Shown here piece by piece: positions 62,759-64,000 of a stretch of 64,000 nucleotides of DNA. Position numbers and translations under genes: made by a program. A model generated the notes under the pieces. The model made no database searches and had not been told where the DNA came from. It was given only the letters and a program-made list of their open reading frames with translations. The DNA is from CAIQPS01 sp963721365 (GTDB taxonomy: Bacteria; Actinomycetota; Thermoleophilia; RBG-16-64-13): the NCBI GenBank assembly GCA_963721365.1, contig CAVRJE010000017.1, forward strand, positions 124,001 through 188,000. The letters run 5' to 3'. How positions within the stretch are numbered: the first letter of the stretch is position 1; each line of letters starts with the position of its first letter.

Positions 62759-63377
62759 GGAGCTACCGGCGGAGCAGGCTTCTCTCAGAATAGGGGTCCT
62801 CGCCCTCCAGGGAGCGTTCCGAGAACACGCCCGGACGCTGCGGCATCTTGGGGCCCAGGTAGTGGAAGTGCGGCTGGAGGCCCATCTTGCAGGGCTTGAT
62901 GGGCTGGTTATCCCCGGCGGAGAGAGCACGACCATGGGTCGACTCATGGAGGAGTTCGGGCTCGTCGCTCCACTCAGGGCCTTTGCCGCGAAGCGGCCCG
63001 TCTTCGGCACATGCGCGGGGCTCATCATGCTCGCCAAACGTACGACTGAGGGCACGCAACCGTTGCTCGGCCTCATGGACGTCACGGTCCGCCGCAACGC
63101 GTTTGGGCGACAGGTCCACAGTTTCGAGGCCCAGGTCGAACTCTGCCTGCCTGGCGAAGATGAGTCAGACCCCTTCCCCGGGGTCTTCATCCGGGCGCCT
63201 TGGGTCGAGGAGTACGGGCTGGGCGTGCAGGTGGTCGCCACATGGGAGGGGCACGTCGTGGGAGTGCAGCAAGGTTCGATGCTGGGCGTGGCGTTTCATC
63301 CCGAGCTCACCGGCGACACCCGACTTCATGATTACTTCCTTCGGCGGTTGGTGTCGAGAGGATCGCCGGCGGACTGA
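62748..63377 (+). CDS. pdxT: Pyridoxal 5'-phosphate synthase glutaminase PdxT
   Basis: A 209-residue class I glutaminase that supplies ammonia to PdxS. IGVLALQGAFREH, IPGGESTTMGRL, the nucleophile Cys in FGTCAGLIML and the His-Glu pair in AFHPELTGD are visible. The GTG at 62748 overlaps pdxS by 11 bases; the conserved body begins about 14 residues in, at LRIGVLALQG. Confidence 0.94.
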   Translation: MAGEELPAEQASLRIGVLALQGAFREHARTLRHLGAQVVEVRLEAHLAGLDGLVIPGGESTTMGRLMEEFGLVAPLRAFAAKRPVFGTCAGLIMLAKRTTEGTQPLLGLMDVTVRRNAFGRQVHSFEAQVELCLPGEDESDPFPGVFIRAPWVEEYGLGVQVVATWEGHVVGVQQGSMLGVAFHPELTGDTRLHDYFLRRLVSRGSPAD

Positions 63378-63470
63378 TCCGGCCGGCGGATCGGGCGGTC
63401 CCGAGGGCACCCCGCTGGCCAGGCGCCATCGCTGAGCCGCCCGCCGGCCGGCATGGCCGCGAAAACCGGC

Positions 63471-63499
63471 TTTACTCGACCTATCCGTGGCGATACATT
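63471..63499 (+). promoter_or_regulatory. Candidate promoter for ald
   Basis: tttact at 63471-63476 and tacatt at 63494-63499, with 17-base spacing, four of six matches each. They lie about 125 bases before the ald start. The rest of 63378-63623 shows no gene or further clear signal. Confidence 0.4.
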
Positions 63500-63623
63500 A
63501 TGAGACGCCTACAAGGACAGGTTCGGCCGGGGCGTTGGGGGGCAGCGCTTCACCGAGGCCGCTGAGGAATGACGCCGAGGTTTCGTTTCTCAGCAGCCTC
63601 TAGCGCCTGGAAAGGAGCGCGTC

Positions 63624-64000
63624 GTGATAGTCGGCTGCCCCAAAGAGATCAAGAACAACGAGAATCGTGTGGGCTTGACCCCGGGCGGGGTGTGGGCGCT
63701 TACCCAGGCCGGTCACACGGTGCTCATCGAGAAGTCGGCAGGAGTGGGCAGCCACTTCTCGGATGAGGAGTACCGGGGGAAGGGCGCGCAGATCGCCTCC
63801 ACCGCCTCCGAGGTCTGGACCCGGTCGGAAATGGTTGTCAAGGTCAAAGAGCCGCTCCCGTCGGAGTACGGCTTCTTCCGGGACGACCTCGTGCTTTTCA
63901 CCTACCTGCATCTGGCGCCGGTGCCCGACCTGACCAAAGCCCTTCTCGACAGCGGCATCATCGGGGTCGCCTACGAGACGGTGCAGACCGTCAACGGCGA
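63624..64000 (+). CDS. ald: Alanine dehydrogenase, N-terminal part
   Basis: The first 125 residues of a gene that leaves the window. VGCPKEIKNNENRVGLTPGGV is the Ald/PNT N-terminal signature, followed by AGHTVLIEKSAGVGSHF, VVKVKEPLPSEY and FTYLHLAPVPDLT. It interconverts alanine and pyruvate with NAD. GTG start with an aaaggag site six bases upstream. Confidence 0.94.
   Translation, partial: MIVGCPKEIKNNENRVGLTPGGVWALTQAGHTVLIEKSAGVGSHFSDEEYRGKGAQIASTASEVWTRSEMVVKVKEPLPSEYGFFRDDLVLFTYLHLAPVPDLTKALLDSGIIGVAYETVQTVNG

Noticed and set aside
1..64000. tRNA genes, rRNA genes, CRISPR arrays, prophage or transposase genes
   Set aside because: I looked for T-loop-like motifs, regularly spaced repeats and transposase or integrase signatures and saw none that held up.

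Overview
The window is a dense, high-GC stretch of bacterial chromosome with about 64 protein genes and no rRNA, tRNA or CRISPR array that I could see. The gene content suggests an anaerobic or microaerophilic member of the Actinomycetota, perhaps a deep lineage. The clues are a dnaK-hsp20-grpE-dnaJ-hspR operon with a HAIR operator, a CDP-alcohol phosphatidyltransferase translationally coupled to inositol-1-phosphate synthase, and menaquinone made by the futalosine route. This placement is inference.

Region 1 (1-13.7 kb) is catabolic. It holds a CCG-domain iron-sulfur subunit (partial) with an FAD-linked oxidase, an LssY-domain membrane protein, two cyclase-family hydrolases, a parvulin lipoprotein, an orphan Tat-exported LivJ-type binding protein and a TetR regulator. 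Divergent from tetR is a run of aldehyde:ferredoxin oxidoreductase, a MoaD-like protein, an ACMSD-type amidohydrolase and a soluble reductive-dehalogenase-like corrinoid/iron-sulfur protein. Region 2 (13.7-25.4 kb) holds a PsbP-like lipoprotein, a divergent YchF-type TGS protein, a NUDIX-RsbRD fusion, an M23-like membrane protein, an AI-2E transporter, inositol phospholipid genes, a glycosyltransferase-PHP fusion, a UDG-fold protein and an RlmD-type methyltransferase.

Region 3 (25.4-40.6 kb) is proteostasis and housekeeping: clpB and a class A penicillin-binding protein diverge from dnaK-hsp20-grpE-dnaJ-hspR. These are followed by an FmdB zinc-ribbon gene behind a CIRCE operator, surE, a HAD phosphatase, ligA and an orphan secretion-type ATPase. 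Region 4 (40.7-53.1 kb) is a tungsten/molybdenum island: a TupABC tungstate transporter, a 57-residue Cys-tailed protein, a Moco-type riboswitch with a terminator, SUOX-fold lipoproteins fused to or next to WtpA, WtpB and WtpC, and then MobA-MobB, MoaA, MoaC-MOSC and MogA. Region 5 (53-64 kb) holds a diguanylate cyclase, a glycosyltransferase, the menaquinone cluster (UbiD, UbiA, UbiE, MqnE, MqnA, MqnC), pdxS-pdxT and the start of ald.

Regions 1 and 4 probably work together: the AOR needs a tungsten or molybdenum pterin, and region 4 supplies metal uptake and cofactor synthesis.

About 18 genes are broken by one or more frameshifts, most of them explained by one extra base. They include dnaK, dnaJ, moaC, mogA, mqnE and ubiD, so assembly error is more likely than gene decay. 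Such genes are given here as whole intended genes, with the break position stated.
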